From the NCBI GenBank assembly GCA_002077045.2, contig KZ111144.1, positions 934,168 through 998,167 of the forward strand: DNA of 64,000 bases, in the 5' to 3' direction. This DNA is from Rachicladosporium sp. CCFEE 5018 (lineage: Eukaryota; Ascomycota; Dothideomycetes; Cladosporiales; Cladosporiaceae). Made by a program: the position numbers and the translations under genes. The notes under the pieces were generated by a model, which was not told where the DNA came from, searched no databases, and worked only from the letters and a program-made list of their open reading frames with translations. Shown here in pieces: positions 28,874 through 40,974 of this stretch; the stretch's first letter is position 1, and each line of letters opens with the position of its first letter.

Positions 28874-31272
28874 TGTGCGGCTTGAGATTGGGGATGCTGT
28901 TGCTGCGCGGCTTGGGCTTGGAGATGCGCTTGTTGGGCTGCGGCGGCTTGTTGTTGCTGCAGAAGAGCGCGTTGCTGAAGTTCCTGTTGCGTCTGCGGAT
29001 GTGAGTGAGGCATATTCTGCTGTTGCTGCTGAGCCTGAAGAGCCTGCTGCTGTGCTTGCATCTGCAGCATATTGGCCTGCTGCATGCCTTGGGCTGTCAT
29101 TTGCTGCTGGTTCCCGCCAGCCTGCTGCTGGGCTTGAAATTGCAGCATGCTGCGCTGCACTTGATCTTTGTTGTTCTTTAGCAGCTGCATGCGCTTCATG
29201 GCAGCCGCCTGCATGCCTTGATCACCTTGCGCTAGCCCTTGCTGATGCTGCGCTTGCGTCTGCTTCATCTGCTCGTTGATGTTGGACATCCGCTGCGCCA
29301 TCTGGAAAGCCTCGGGTGGCATTGTGTTGCCGTTCATGTTCTGCGGATTGGCGCGTTGCATGGTCATAAGCGCTGCTTGCTCGGCGGTCATACCCTGCTG
29401 GTTGACTTGCGCGAGGTAGGCAGCCTGCTGTTGCATGATCATAGCCGCAGCAGCAGGGTTGGGCGTCTGCTGCATCATAGCTGGGGTCCCTTGCGGAATG
29501 GACACAGCAGGCGAGTTCGGCTGCATAGACTGCATCCTTGGTGTAGCCGAGACCTGCCGATTTCCAGGCATGACCTGCGCCATCGAAGGCGTAGACTGCA
29601 TCTGGGGTGTATTATTCCGACTGCCTCCCGCCTGCTGACTAGCCTGTCGTACCATGGAAACATTCGGGTGCTGTGGGTGCTGCATAGCCGCTGACAATGG
29701 TCGTGGCGGACTTCCAGCATTCATGCCCTGCTGACTGGAAGACTGTGTCATCGGTACACCACCCCCGTTCTGTGGCACCATCGGACTCGACGTCATCATC
29801 GGCGTCTGGGTCTGCTGCCGCATAACCGGACTGGCCTGGACGCCATTCTGCTGCATCCCAGGATGTCCATGTGCCTGCATCATGTTTGCCTGCTGTTGCT
29901 GGACGTTGAGTTGCATCTGCTGCTGCTGCGCGAGCTGCTGGTGCCGCATCGCCTCAGCTTGTGCCTGCGCAGCCATGAGCTGTCTCTGCTTCGACTGCGC
30001 TAGCTGCTGCTGTGCAACCTGCTCTTGCTGTCTCCGCTGAGCCATCTGCCTCTGAGCCAGCTGGTTCTGCTCGTCCTGCGCGCGTTTCTCAGCACTAGCC
30101 CGTTGCTCTTCTTCTTTCGCCAGTGTCTTGGCTTCTTCGTGGCGTATCTTCGCCTTGTTGATAGTCTCGAATCTTGAGTTGACGAGTGACGCAATGGAGG
30201 AGCTGTTGTCCCCTGTAGTAGTGCCGTTAGCAGCCCGAGCAGCAGGCTTGTTGCGCTCGTCCATGATAAGAAAGCGGCGTTCCTCTTCTGCAGCTTGCGC
30301 ATCTTCAGCGGCCACCTCAGCCGTGGTCTTCTTCCTCTCTGTCGTTGTCGGTGCCTTCTCGCTGTGTAGAGGGTGCTTCAGCATATCAAGAATTGCCCGT
30401 GACTCTTCGATCGTGCCAGCCAAATCCAAGCAAAGTGGTGGCATAGTCGCAACAAGCTGATCAGCATGAAACTCATACAACTCCTTCTGTGACATCCCAA
30501 CCCTGCCGTCCAGCTCACCCATCCCCCCAACCGGTCCACCGATCGGCGTAGGCGGCACACTTCCCGACGGTGTCATCGGCGTGACCGTGTCCTTTCTTTT
30601 CTTCGACAGCTCGGCAGCAGGCATCTTCGCCATGATCATCAGATCCTCGTGCCGGCTCTGCTCAGTAGGGAACAGCACCACAGTCGTGTACTTGGGTCCT
30701 GCATCCTTTCCCTGGCCTTTGCCCGCCTCTTCATCTTTCTTCTTCTTCGCGTCCTCGGCGTCTTGCGAGTACATATCCCCATGATGGACGCCATAAGGCG
30801 AAGGCGTAATTGACTTGTGATGTTCATGCATCGTGAACTTCCCCTTATCATCCACCTTCCCTCCCCCTTCACCAGCCTCTTTACTCCGATGATTCAGCAC
30901 CTTAACGATCAAACACCCATCATAGAATCCCACGCCCTGCGCATGCAGCTCTTCGAGTATCTCATGCGGTACAGTCCCCTTGCGCAGGTGCTTCAGCACA
31001 ATATTCATGGGCTCAGCATAGCCCCAGCTCCCATCCTGACCATCGAATCGGAAGTTCCTCTGATGGAGGTGTAGGACTAGTGAGGGCGGCTTGTTGGCGT
31101 GTTTCGCGAGGATATGCGCGCTCGTGAGGACATATGGCTCAGTGAACTTTGTGCGCTTCGGTGGAGGGGCGAGGGCGGTGGAGGAGTCTGGAGCGGAGCG
31201 CTTGGTACCTGACGGGCGAGGAGCGGTGCGGCGGATTGATTGCGAAGGGCGGGCGATAGCGGCGGAGGCCAT
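28874..31272 (-). CDS. spt20: SPT20, copy 3 (C-terminus lost in gap)
   Basis: The N-terminal 799 or so residues of SPT20 from ATG 31272, cut in the Gln-rich region by gap 2. The sequence equals copy 2 except for single differences such as GGCGGTCAT near 29383 against GGCAGTCAT near 22632, where copy 1 agrees with this copy. The gene is followed, in the same order as the other copies, by the DUF4045-gelsolin gene. The cut is an assembly artefact and not a truncation mutation. Confidence 0.85.
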
Positions 31273-34200
31273 GGTGGGTGGAATAGTGGGTGTAGGAGGG
31301 GATGATCGCGCAGCGCGGGTGCGAGCGATAAGTACGCTGTGAGCTGCGCAGTGGCGCGCCTAGAGAGGCGAAAGAATGGCTTGTAACAAGAATGTGTGCA
31401 CGCGGCACTGAAGAAGTGAAAGGCTCAACGTCACCCTCGATGGCTATTGTCGCTCGTGAATGTGACGTGCATGTACAAGGCGCCGTTCGTGGGGAAGGCG
31501 CCGATCACATGCAGGCTCATGCGGGCCGGACCTTGTAGAACAAGCTTATGGCAGTAAGATCACGTGAAGCTTGATTGTACTGAGTAGAGGTCCGTTTCGA
31601 TCTCCTCTAGTCTATATAAAGTACCATGAGCCTCCAATCTGCGATTGAGACTCAGGAAAAGCCTCCTGGGTGTCTCCAAACCCTAGCAGCGCCGTCATGG
31701 TTCCATGTAGTGCCCCAATGGTGTCAGTCCGATACTCCAAGCCTCATCGACATATCAACGCCTTCACCTCCGCGAGACTCGCCGTCTTCGCTCCGCCATC
31801 CGTGCTGCTCTGACTCCCACCCATCATGCCCTCAACGCCCCAAAGTCCCCTTTTGCCATCCCATTACCTGAAGCAGCCCTCCACCACTTCCGGTAAACCG
31901 CTAAACACCACTTCAACCCCCTTTTCTCCGTCATGCTCAGCATACTTCTCAGCAAACAACAGCGTCTGCGCTAGCACTGCGTTCCTGGTGTCCAGTGGTC
32001 GCGTGGAGGCGAACAGCGGACCAACGAGAATGTACACCTTTGCGGGCGTGGTGAGGATGTAGATGGCCTCCGCTTCGAGCGACGTCTGCGTGAACGGAGT
32101 CATCTCGACAGCTTCGCACTTGATGTCGTCAGCTGCGAAAGAGGGGCGGGAAGACCAACTAGGTCGCCGGGTAAGAGAGTAGACTGCGCCCAAGAAGCTG
32201 GACTTGGGTTGCAGCTGCTGTATGCGGATGAGTCGTGGTCGCGAGTTCCCATCTTTGGATTGGCAGAAACCAGATGCCGTCGGAATTGTCGCACCTGGCC
32301 CAAATATAGCCAGAAATTCGGCTGACTCTTCGCCTTGAACGACTTCGACGACTTCCTCAAGACCTGCACCAAGCTCCATACCCACCAGCCGTGCCGCGCT
32401 CACTTCCTCAGTCGTCGCGTGCTGTCCTTTCCAAAGCCATAGTTTGCAACACTGTAGCGTGACGGGATAGCTGATCAGGTATACAAAGCCTTCACACAGA
32501 CTCTTGGCGTCGAAATGCACTTCATCAAACACCACATGCCCCAAGTGTTGCCGACCGCAGAGTATGTACTGCTTACCTGCCGTCTCTCGCGTGCCGGACC
32601 GTGTGATTAGAATTCCACCTAAAGCTTCCAGTAGCTCTGCAGGTTCGAGGTCTTGCTTGACAGTAATGGGTGTTGAGGCGCCTTCACGCTTCGCTACGGC
32701 ACGGGCGGCGGTGTCGACGGCAGGCGCGACGGAGGTAGGCACCTCAGAGCCTTGCCAGATGTAGACTCGTGTCGACTTAGGACCGGATGTAGGGATGAAC
32801 GTGTGCGTAATGATGTATATCGAGCCAGAGAAGAGCGTGTACTCGTCTTGCTGCGCAAGCTGAGCGAGCTGACCATCGAGCGAAACGTGCTGTACCGACT
32901 TGCGGAGGGTCTTGATGCGAGGGGGTGGTGTGGAGATGGTAGCGAGGAAGGCTTGGACATCCATAGTCAGGCCAGCGGAGCATGTCGGTGTGCAGCCGAA
33001 TGAATCGACGAGCAGACGTCCAGTATCACTCTCGGGTTGCTGTAGTGTCTCTTGAGTGCCTTGAGAAGCTCACAAGTCAGCCACAGTCCTCTCATAACAT
33101 TCCGCAGAAGCTCAGGTGACTGTAAGATCCAAAGGTCAGAAACGATGGATCAAGCAACGCAGACATCATGTCGTACCTTCACTTGACGGCAATTGTCCAG
33201 AGACAATTCTCGAGCTCTTCGCTGGCCGCGGCGGTCCATTCACAGTTGCAGTCGTTTCTGGTCCATTGCTCGACCCTGGCCGTGAGTTCGATCTTGCTGG
33301 CGATGAAGCGAGCAGACCAGCTGAACGCATAGCAGCCTCCTCATCTCTGCGATTCGGTAGCTGGATTTGTGATGGTCGCTCAGCTGGCTTCGGCGCTGCT
33401 GGCGAGCGTCCCCAGAACGAGCTGACCGCCTTCACTGATGGCAGCGAAGTATCCGCGTTCTCTTTGTTTTCTTCGGAGTGGGCGGGAGCCTTGGACGAAG
33501 CAAAGCCGCGGAACTCTGGCACGCTGTCCTTTTGGGGTGTTGCAGGAGGGGCCTCAGCTTGCTGAGGCGTACTAGAGAGCGGCTGCGTTCGCTTAGCGAA
33601 GGGTGACCCTGCCTGCATCGTCCTCGCACCCGTTGGCACGATCTTGGCTGGGCTTGACAGGACCTTGGACACCGTATCTGCATTGGAAGGCGCATCCTTT
33701 GCGGGGGGCGGAGGTCGGGCATTTTGGAAGGGCGAGAATGTCGGCTTCGGTGAAGGCATTGGCTTTGCTGGCGGCGCATCTGTTATCTTCGCAGGCGGCA
33801 GAGACACCTCTGATGGTGTTGTGCCCATCTCGGACCTTTTGCTCGCACTCAGGGATGACGCCATGATCGACGCCATTGATCCAGGCTTCGCACTGGGCAG
33901 CACTACTTTCGAGATCCTTGCTGGCTCGACCTCCGTGGCAGCGCCCGACGGTACCGTCTCTTGTACAGCTGACGGGAAGTCTGAAGCTTTCTCCCCACTC
34001 GCCGCTGCTGCAGAAGCGCCCTTCCTCCGCTTTGGTCCCTTCGCACGATCCTTGCGCATGTCTTGCAACGGTGCTGCCGGTGTGGCTGCCTCGAGTGTAG
34101 CTTCGACTGGTGGCGACTTCATGCTCTGCACCGGGCTGCCAGATCTTGAGCCACTCGGGCTTGCTTTCGGACTAGGTGGCCCCAGAGCCAAGATCCTAGC

Positions 34201-35525
34201 TAAGCCTGGGTTGAAGCGCGCAGCCAGCTCACTAGTTTGCGAAGGAGCAGGCGTGGACAACGGGCTCCTGGACCGAGCGATGGGAGACACCTGCTGAGCC
34301 TCCGGTACCATCTTCTGTGGCTTGATTTCCGGCTGCGTAGCCCTCGGCTGCTCTCTAGTGCTCTTCTGCCTTCTCAACGCCTCAGGCGTCTCGTCCTGCT
34401 TCTTCACTGGACAGCTCTCCACGGTCCTGTCCGAAGCTTTCCTCGTCAACAATTCCCGCTTCGCCAACGCCTCTGGCTTCTCGGGCGTACTCGGCTTGAA
34501 CTTCACCTCCCTCTCCTTGACGACACCCGCCTCCTTCTCAGCCTGCCACTCATCTTTCTTTGCCAGCAGACTCTCCTTCAGTTCATCTCGCCTCACAGTC
34601 TTGACCGGTCCACCAGTGACAGCCAGCCCGGTCTTACCGCGCAAGATGTTATCTCTGAGCAGATCGGGCGCTACATACTTTTCAGGCCGGGTGGGGCGGA
34701 GAGCGGAAGCTTTGGCGAGGAACTCTGGAGTGTCGGTGCTCTTTGGTGCTGCCGCCGGTCGGGAACGGAGGGTTGCACGAAAGTCGGTTTGAGGTTTGCT
34801 TGGTGATGAATCCTTGGCTGGAGAGGACGGAGGCTTAGAGAACGGAGTGCTAGGTAGAGGTGACTTGACAGAATTGGTAGCTGGAAAGCGCGAAGTAATG
34901 TCAGGCTTCGGCGATACCTTTGGTGGAGTGGTCTTGACTGCGACAGGTGTTGCTGCGGCTATCGTCCTTGGGTCGACTTTCTCAGAAGACACGACAAGAG
35001 GCTCGGCAGCGATCACTGCCGCTTCCTTACTAGCGCCGTTCAGCTCCTCCTTCCTCGTGGGCGCTGCCATTCTCTCCGCCATCTCCAATGACTCTTTCGC
35101 CAACATACTGGTCGGCCGTCCAGCCAGACCATTGGGCTTCGTCTTCATCGGCGGCGTGATGGATCTGGGACTGCCTGTCTCTGGTCTCAGATCTCGCGAC
35201 TCTGTCCGCTTCAGTAAGCTTTGCCCAAATGAAGCAGCCTTCGTAGGTGAGCTAGGTCTGCTGCTGTCTTGCCCAGGCAATACTGGCGTGCCACTCCTCG
35301 AAGGTCCAAATGTCGAGCTCTTTGTCGGGGACAGTGGTCGAGTAAAGTCGAGCTCTGGTGGCGCAGGCGTCATGCTCCTCGGGGTGATCTCGCCGCTCTC
35401 TCGTTGCGCCTTCGCACGTGCGATGTTCTCCATCCAGCTCGGCTGCGCGTTCTTTGGAGGCGATGGCTTGGGTGAGTCAGGCTTATTGAGTGCGCTTTCG
35501 ATCCAGCTCGACTTCGTCGGACTCC
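28874..35525. repeat. Large repeated block, copy 3 (partial)
   Basis: Repeats 22122-28773 with a constant offset of 6752. It starts inside SPT20 after gap 2 and runs without interruption into the unique DUF4045 N-terminus after 35525, the base where copies 1 and 2 break off. Confidence 0.9.
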
Positions 35526-37065
35526 AGCGTTTCGAAGGACTGCCGGGTGGCGAAGTAGCGGGATCCTGATCACCAAGAGCGGTGTGAAGTGATGCCACAG
35601 ACTTGCTGCGACTGTGAAGTGGCAGCGGTGGCTTGACGAAACCGTTGTCGTCCTGCCGTGGAGCTTGGCCGACAGTGGTAGCTGTCATGTTGCTGCTCGA
35701 AGAAGTCGGTCGGGACGACGGCTCATTGCTGGTCTCCCTGCTGGTGCTTGACTGTGGCTCCAATTTGGGCATGCTGTAGGAGCCCTGCAGTCCTCCATAC
35801 CCGCTCCTCACACTTGCTGTCGAATTCTGCCTGCTGAGACTATGGCCAGGCTGAGCACTCCAACGCTTATTGACGCTGTCGGAGCGCTTCAGCATTGCGC
35901 TTTGCACGAAGCCACCCATGCCTTTCGTGGGCGACGCGGGACGTTCGCTAGCGCCGTTGAGACGGGCTTGAGTGGATGACATCGTCGGAACCCTTTGTAG
36001 GCTGCTCTGATCGCTTTCGGCGGTGGACGACCTGTCCGAGGCTGGAGGTGTCGTGTCTGGCTGGCCGGCGCTCTGCTTGCTCTGCCCGCTCGTGCTAGTC
36101 GCAGCCGATGCCCTGCTGCTCCAGCGAAGTGCCGAGCTGTCCTTTGCAGGTGTCTCTGAAGTCACTGTCGCCGGTGCTGGACTATGTGCTCTCATAGGCT
36201 CGAGTGAAGTCTCCCGTGACATTCCAGGTAGTCCTCGTCGCCTACTGACCACACTCTCTTCACTTCCTTGCTCCTCTTTGCTCTTCCTGAACGCTGCGTT
36301 GCCAATACCTCTGTCTGCAGTCTGTCTGAACCATGCCGGGTCCCTCGCACCAAGCTGAGCCGCAATCTGCTCTCGTGATGCCTCAGGCTTCTCGACCTCC
36401 ACTCTCTTGATCGGCTCACTGCTCTTCGCAGACGCGCTCGAGCTTGGCCGGCTCTCCACCCCACGTGACGTAGGCCGTTGCTGCCACTTTACGGTCCCCG
36501 TCCGCGACGGCATAGCTGCGCTGGGCGATGGCTTGGTCGGGCTCTCACGTAGCTCAGTCCTCGCTTCTCTTGTGGGTGTGCCAGGCGCGCTTGGCCGTTT
36601 GATGGACCCAAAGCCTCTGAACTCCGGCACTCCGTCCATGATCGCCTTGCTACCGCTCCCTGGCGTAAGCGCTGCTGGATGCTCCTCCTGCGCTGGACGC
36701 GATGTCGGCGTGCCAGTTTCCTCCCGTCGTGATGTCTCTCTCGCCTGCTCAGGCTCTCGTCGAGGTATCTCGTTCTTCTTAGGCGAGACACTGCGCTTTC
36801 GTTCCTCCTTACGCGCAAGCCGCTCGCGTCTCCCTGCCTCGATTTCCTCTTCGAGCTTCCTATACCGTTCCCGATCCTCCCTCTCGCGCTTCTCACTCAA
36901 TTCCCTCACAGATTTGAGGAAAGCAGCCGGGTCCAAATCGTCCTCGTCATCAAAGTCATCAAGCGAACGTGACTGTGTCGCGAGAAGTGGAGTCTGTGTG
37001 GTCGCGTGTGGCGGTTTGGGTGTGGTGTTGGGAGGGGCAGCCACAGCTCTTGGTGATGAAGCCAT
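31864..37065 (-). CDS. DUF4045-gelsolin protein, copy 3 (only complete gene)
   Basis: Exons are 37065-33177 and 33059-31864; intron 33060-33176 (117 nt; donor GTACGA, CTGAC branch, acceptor AAG). The protein has 1694 residues. The start is ATG 37065 (MASSPRAVAAPP); an upstream GTG-initiated extension was discarded. The DUF4045 N-terminus shows DDFDDEDDLDPAAFLKSVRE and a charged coiled-coil, SEKREREDRERYRKLEEEI. A long Ser/Pro/Thr/Lys-rich disordered region follows with recurring PSSPTK-like motifs and two VPEFRGF motifs. The second exon begins GTQETLQQPESDTGRLLVDSF and carries gelsolin-like repeats. Gelsolin folds bind actin or calcium; in this fungal family the role is not established. The stop is TAA 31864-31866; the diverged version continues 40 residues, so this form may be C-terminally truncated. 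Confidence 0.88.
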
Positions 37066-37535
37066 TGGCAACAACAAATACAGAAAATCCACACAGGTAA
37101 CGACAGGGATGGGCGCACACGGCACGTAAGCACCAGGGTGAAAAGGATAGAAATGCTAGGATATAGCTGTGGGATGGGAGAGAGCTACACGTTCACTTTA
37201 ACATTGCGGTTTGGGTGATTATCTGGATCGCCGGCGCATAACGCTATCCGGCGCCTCTGAAATGTGATCTCTAACTGGGAGTTCTCGTAATTCTTCGACG
37301 AGGTCAACTTCTCGTGGCCGCTCGATCGATGCTGTCATGTCGCACAGCATTCGCCGGGTCCCGATGCCTCAGCCACTCTGCAACATGCGTTACAGATTTC
37401 TTTCCATGCACGCAATGCTGTCTCGCATTGTTTACTCGGCGGCAGGGACGCAGCGCTAGACCCGAAGAGTGAGGTACCTGCCAAGCGTGGTGGGCAGAAG
37501 TGAACTCAAATCATTCCCTTCGCAACGCACACTGC

Positions 37536-38352
37536 TCAGTACAAGAAGAGCCGGTCTTTCGCATCTTGGACGACCCACTGCAGGCCTTCTTGCAGGTTCT
37601 GACCCGTAATTGCGCTGCAGGTCATGATCTTCCACTTGTGCGTGTGGATGTCGTCAAGTCGTAAGCCCTGTGAGACATTGTGATTAGGTAAGGAAATGCA
37701 TGGCCCGGCCGTTCGCCGAGACGCGTTGTGATCCAGATGCGCACCTTTCGTAGCTCGTATTCGGTCATGGAGGACGAGACGTCGCTCTTGTTCTTGAAGA
37801 CGAGCAGTGACGCGCCCATGAGGCGCTGCTGCAGTGTCAGAGCTGCTCATATTGCATTTGCTGTCATCACATACCTCTTGCTGGAGCAAGCCAAACAACT
37901 CCTGTCGGCAGTCCTCCAATCGCTCTCGATCAGTCGCGTCCACAACCCAGATCAGCGTGTCGGTCTTCTCGAAGTAGTTCTTCCAGTACGTTCGTAGCGT
38001 CTTCTGGCCACCGACGTCCCCTGGAGCTGTTCAATAGAGGTGCTGCAATCTCTACCATGCTTACGCACAAATATTGAGTTTGTATCTGTCCCTCAGTCAA
38101 TTGTGGTCCTCTGCACCACAGATCTTATCGCTCACCCGTCGTAGTCGATCGTCTTGATGATGAAGCCAAGCGTTGGACTAACGCTGTTGACATCTTCGTT
38201 CATGATCCGCTTCACGATGGTCGTTTTGCCTGCGTTGTCGAGACCACTAGCAGGCATCAGTACATGGCAGCAGATGTGACGGGGGACGCTTACAGCATCA
38301 GTATGCGCATCTCCTTGTCTTTCAGTCGCGCCTTGCGCAGAATGGACAGCAT
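37536..38352 (-). CDS. arl2: ADP-ribosylation factor-like GTPase ARL2 (Alp41)
   Basis: Six exons give 182 residues, matching ARL2 (about 184): 38352-38294, 38246-38136, 38085-38069 (17-nt microexon), 38020-37875, 37828-37745 and 37667-37536. Motifs: GLDNAGKT (21-28, P-loop), T45 of switch I, DVGGQ (64-68, switch II), NKSD (124-127) and CSA (156-158). W63 is rebuilt across intron 3 (T|GG). This required choosing the donor GTGCGT instead of the nearby GTAAGC, which would break the frame. There is no Gly2, so no myristoylation, as expected for ARL2. ARL2 acts with tubulin cofactors in tubulin folding and microtubule assembly, and as a release factor for lipidated cargo. Introns are 46-77 nt. Confidence 0.93.
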
Positions 38353-39040
38353 CCTGTTGCTACACTGGAGAGATTGTACTTGAGGAAAGATGGTAAGAGT
38401 GAAAAGAAGAAGAGAAGAAGAAGGCAAGCAATGAGATCACGTGTCAGACCATGAGTTACCTCCAAGACATCATGGAGAGTAACAATCATGTCTCCCAGGC
38501 CAAACCCTTCAGGGTACGGCATCAGGTACGATGACTTCCCTCTCCTCGGTAAGCTAACTTCCCTGTAGGATCGGTACCTTCGCTCAGTGCGTTGCTGTCA
38601 CTCAATGAGCGCTCGCTGATTGAGTAGCCTGTGTAAGCACGAGTTTCGTCTCATAGGGATTAAAGTAGCTACTCATTTCTTTACCCTCTGTATTTTCCCA
38701 CTGCACCTAGGACAAGACTATGGCACGCCAGGCTGGCGTCGCAAATACAGGGACGATGCATCGCATTGGAGCAGACAAGTGCCGTGATGTTGAAGCCATG
38801 GAAGCAAATAGTATAGCTTCGTTCCTCACGCAGAGATCTATGGCCGGATATGAGTCGGTCTTGGCGAAGGGTCAATCAGAAGGGAAGGAACGCCCACCGA
38901 GCTTCCTTCGCGACTTCCCCTTCAACTTCACTGAGTCAGAAGCGACCCGACCGCGCGGATTACCGACCTTTCTACATCACTTCACTCTCACTCCATTGAC
39001 AAGCATCGACACCACTGGTTTCGCATCGCGTACACTCACA
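38353..39040. promoter_or_regulatory. Divergent ARL2/GNAT-protein interval
   Basis: About 690 bp separates the ARL2 start (minus) from the preferred start of the GNAT protein (plus). An AGAAGAAGAGAAGAAGAAGG purine run lies near 38404-38425. An upstream in-frame ATG at 38720 would put the second half into the coding sequence, but that stretch looks like leader sequence. No other element was recognised. Confidence 0.35.
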
Positions 39041-40974
39041 ATGCAGTCTCCCAGCGTATCGATGACACCCCAGTCGAATCCAAGACCCACGCCGCCTCAC
39101 CTTCGCCATCGCAATCGACGATCACCTCGCAGTGGCAAAGGGCCTGAAAAGCCGCCGCTGCTCAACACAGCTGCAGCGCAGGGTTCAAAGGCGCTAGTCT
39201 CAAAGGCGACTCCCGCGACGCTTGAATCTACGAATGGAGGCTTCGTGCCAGACACAGCTTTCCCGAATGCAGCCGACAAGCTGACTGCAATCGGATGCAA
39301 GGTGTCGGCGCCTGTGCCTGTCAGTGGCGACATACGCAACCACACGTCAAGTCACACGCCGACACATCCAGCTGTGCCAAGAAGCACGTGGCAATCAGCA
39401 TCGAAGGACAACAAATTGATCCCGCCAGCTTCGACGACAGAGCCAGGAGCTGGGAAGTCGTCAAGTCGCCCGGCTGCGCCACGGAGTGCCTGGGCCGATA
39501 AGCCGCACATCCATCGCACTGCACCTAAGCTTCCTCGCAAAGCAGCATGGGAGTTCTCGGTTTCCAGCAGCTCACGCGGGTGGGGCGATCAGAACGACGA
39601 TCCTGGTCTCAGAGACTTCGATGGCGGCTGGGCTCCAGCACCCCCTGACTGGGACAACAGACCCGGCTTCCGTAACGGACAATCGGCGGATAAGATCTTC
39701 GCTTGGATTGCTTCGACAAATGAAGCCTTGGATTCAGTGACTGAATCACGCGCTGTATTCCTGCTAGACGAATCGAGCATCACTCTAACAAATGAGGTGG
39801 CGCCTCGGTATTGGGTGCCGACTAAAATCGATGGGCAGAGTCCGAAACTCTTCTGGAGCGCACTGCTACAGTCGGCAGACGTCAAGCCAATTGATGAGGC
39901 CGATCTAGCAGGCCAGTCTCCTTTTTGGGCACTGTTCAAAGACGACAAGAGCGCTTTCCTCATAGATCATGAGCAGCCTATTGTCGCAGGCCCTGACCCG
40001 GACGAGAATGAGAACGAGAGGATTGCTCGTGAGAATGATCTGGGCAGCCGTCACGTCGCTGAAGCCAAACTTGCGACCGAAAAGGCAAAGCTTGAGGCCC
40101 GACGCGCGCGCAAGGTCTTGAAGGACGAACGACGACGCCAAGCACTTGAGATCAATGGACTATCTCCTACTGGGCCTCCACCGATCAAGACAATCTCGAA
40201 CCTCCTCATCCGTATCGCGACCCTTGACGACGCCACCGCAATTTGCAAGATCTACAATCAGTCCGTGGATCAAACACATGCAGTGCCAGAAGTTACGCAC
40301 CGCACGAAGGAGCAAATGGAGATCCGCATCCGCTCTTCGAAGACCGCAAAGCTGCCGTTCATCGTCGCCTATGAGCGTGGTAAACGTATCAAGGCGCCAA
40401 AGAAGGGCCGAAATCAGAATTACAACGGTGGCGAAGATATCATCTTGCCAGATGAGGTCCATGGCTTCGCGTACGCAGACGATTATGGTGATTGTGAAGG
40501 TGTTTATCGCTTCACAGCTACAGCTGAGATATACGTCAATGTAGAGAAGCAGAATGGCAAGATTGGTACATGCCTCCTCGACAAGCTGATGGGGCTGCTA
40601 GATCCCACATATGTCGAGAAAGGTGGCTATGAGACAGTAGGTGAGCTTGATGGAGCTGGACCACAGAGGCGTATCAGGTCCATTGTCGTACAGTACCCGT
40701 ACGACGCGGCGCAGAGTGAGAGATTGGCGTGGATCTGTGGGTGGCTGAGTCGAGAGAGTGGGTTCATGAAGACTGGGGACATGATAGACATCAGAGAGAA
40801 GGACGGGAGAGCGTACTGGATCCCGTTCATTTTGACTATTAGAAGTTTACTGACGCTCATCGCAGGCTGAACCTGGCCATCCTACAGAAGACCACAGGGG
40901 CTTCAAAGGAGCCAGAACCCCCCACGCCGGTTATCCAGCCTCACGGCGGGGCGACGCTGGGATCGGTCTGGTGA
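39041..40974 (+). CDS. GNAT-family N-acetyltransferase-domain protein
   Basis: Exons are 39041-40824 and 40866-40974; the 41-nt intron (GTTCAT donor, TACTGAC branch, CGCAG acceptor) rebuilds W-I-P before LNLAILQKTTG. The protein has 630 residues. Residues 1 to about 230 are disordered and basic. A middle part includes APRYWVPTKIDGQSPKLFW and a charged helix (EAKLATEKAKLEARRARK). The C-terminal third resembles a GNAT fold: IRIATLDDATAICKIYNQSV (N-terminal strand and helix), PFIVAYER, EVHGFAYADDYG, TAEIYVNVEKQNGKIGTCLL (the acetyl-CoA loop region with Q-x-x-G-x-G-like spacing) and a final SGFMKTGD. Substrate unknown. The ATG at 39041 (MQSPSVS) was preferred over 38720, because the 107 codons between them have no domain character. 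Confidence 0.75.

Noticed and set aside
28618..31272. An 884-codon frame running from SPT20 through the N run into DUF4045 antisense
   Set aside because: It exists only because N codons are not stops; the part beyond the gap is the wrong strand frame of DUF4045.
3500..35525. A genuine tandem triplication of a 12.6-kb gene block
   Set aside because: Copies are bounded by N gaps with shared end bases and contain indel-free identical tracts next to diverged ones, which fits reused assembly nodes better.
37066..37125. N-terminal extension of DUF4045 from 37125
   Set aside because: It would start at GTG; the ATG at 37065 begins the expected N-terminus.
38720..39040. N-terminal extension of the GNAT protein from ATG 38720
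   Set aside because: The 107 extra codons look like leader sequence without domain character; 39041 was preferred, though not proven.
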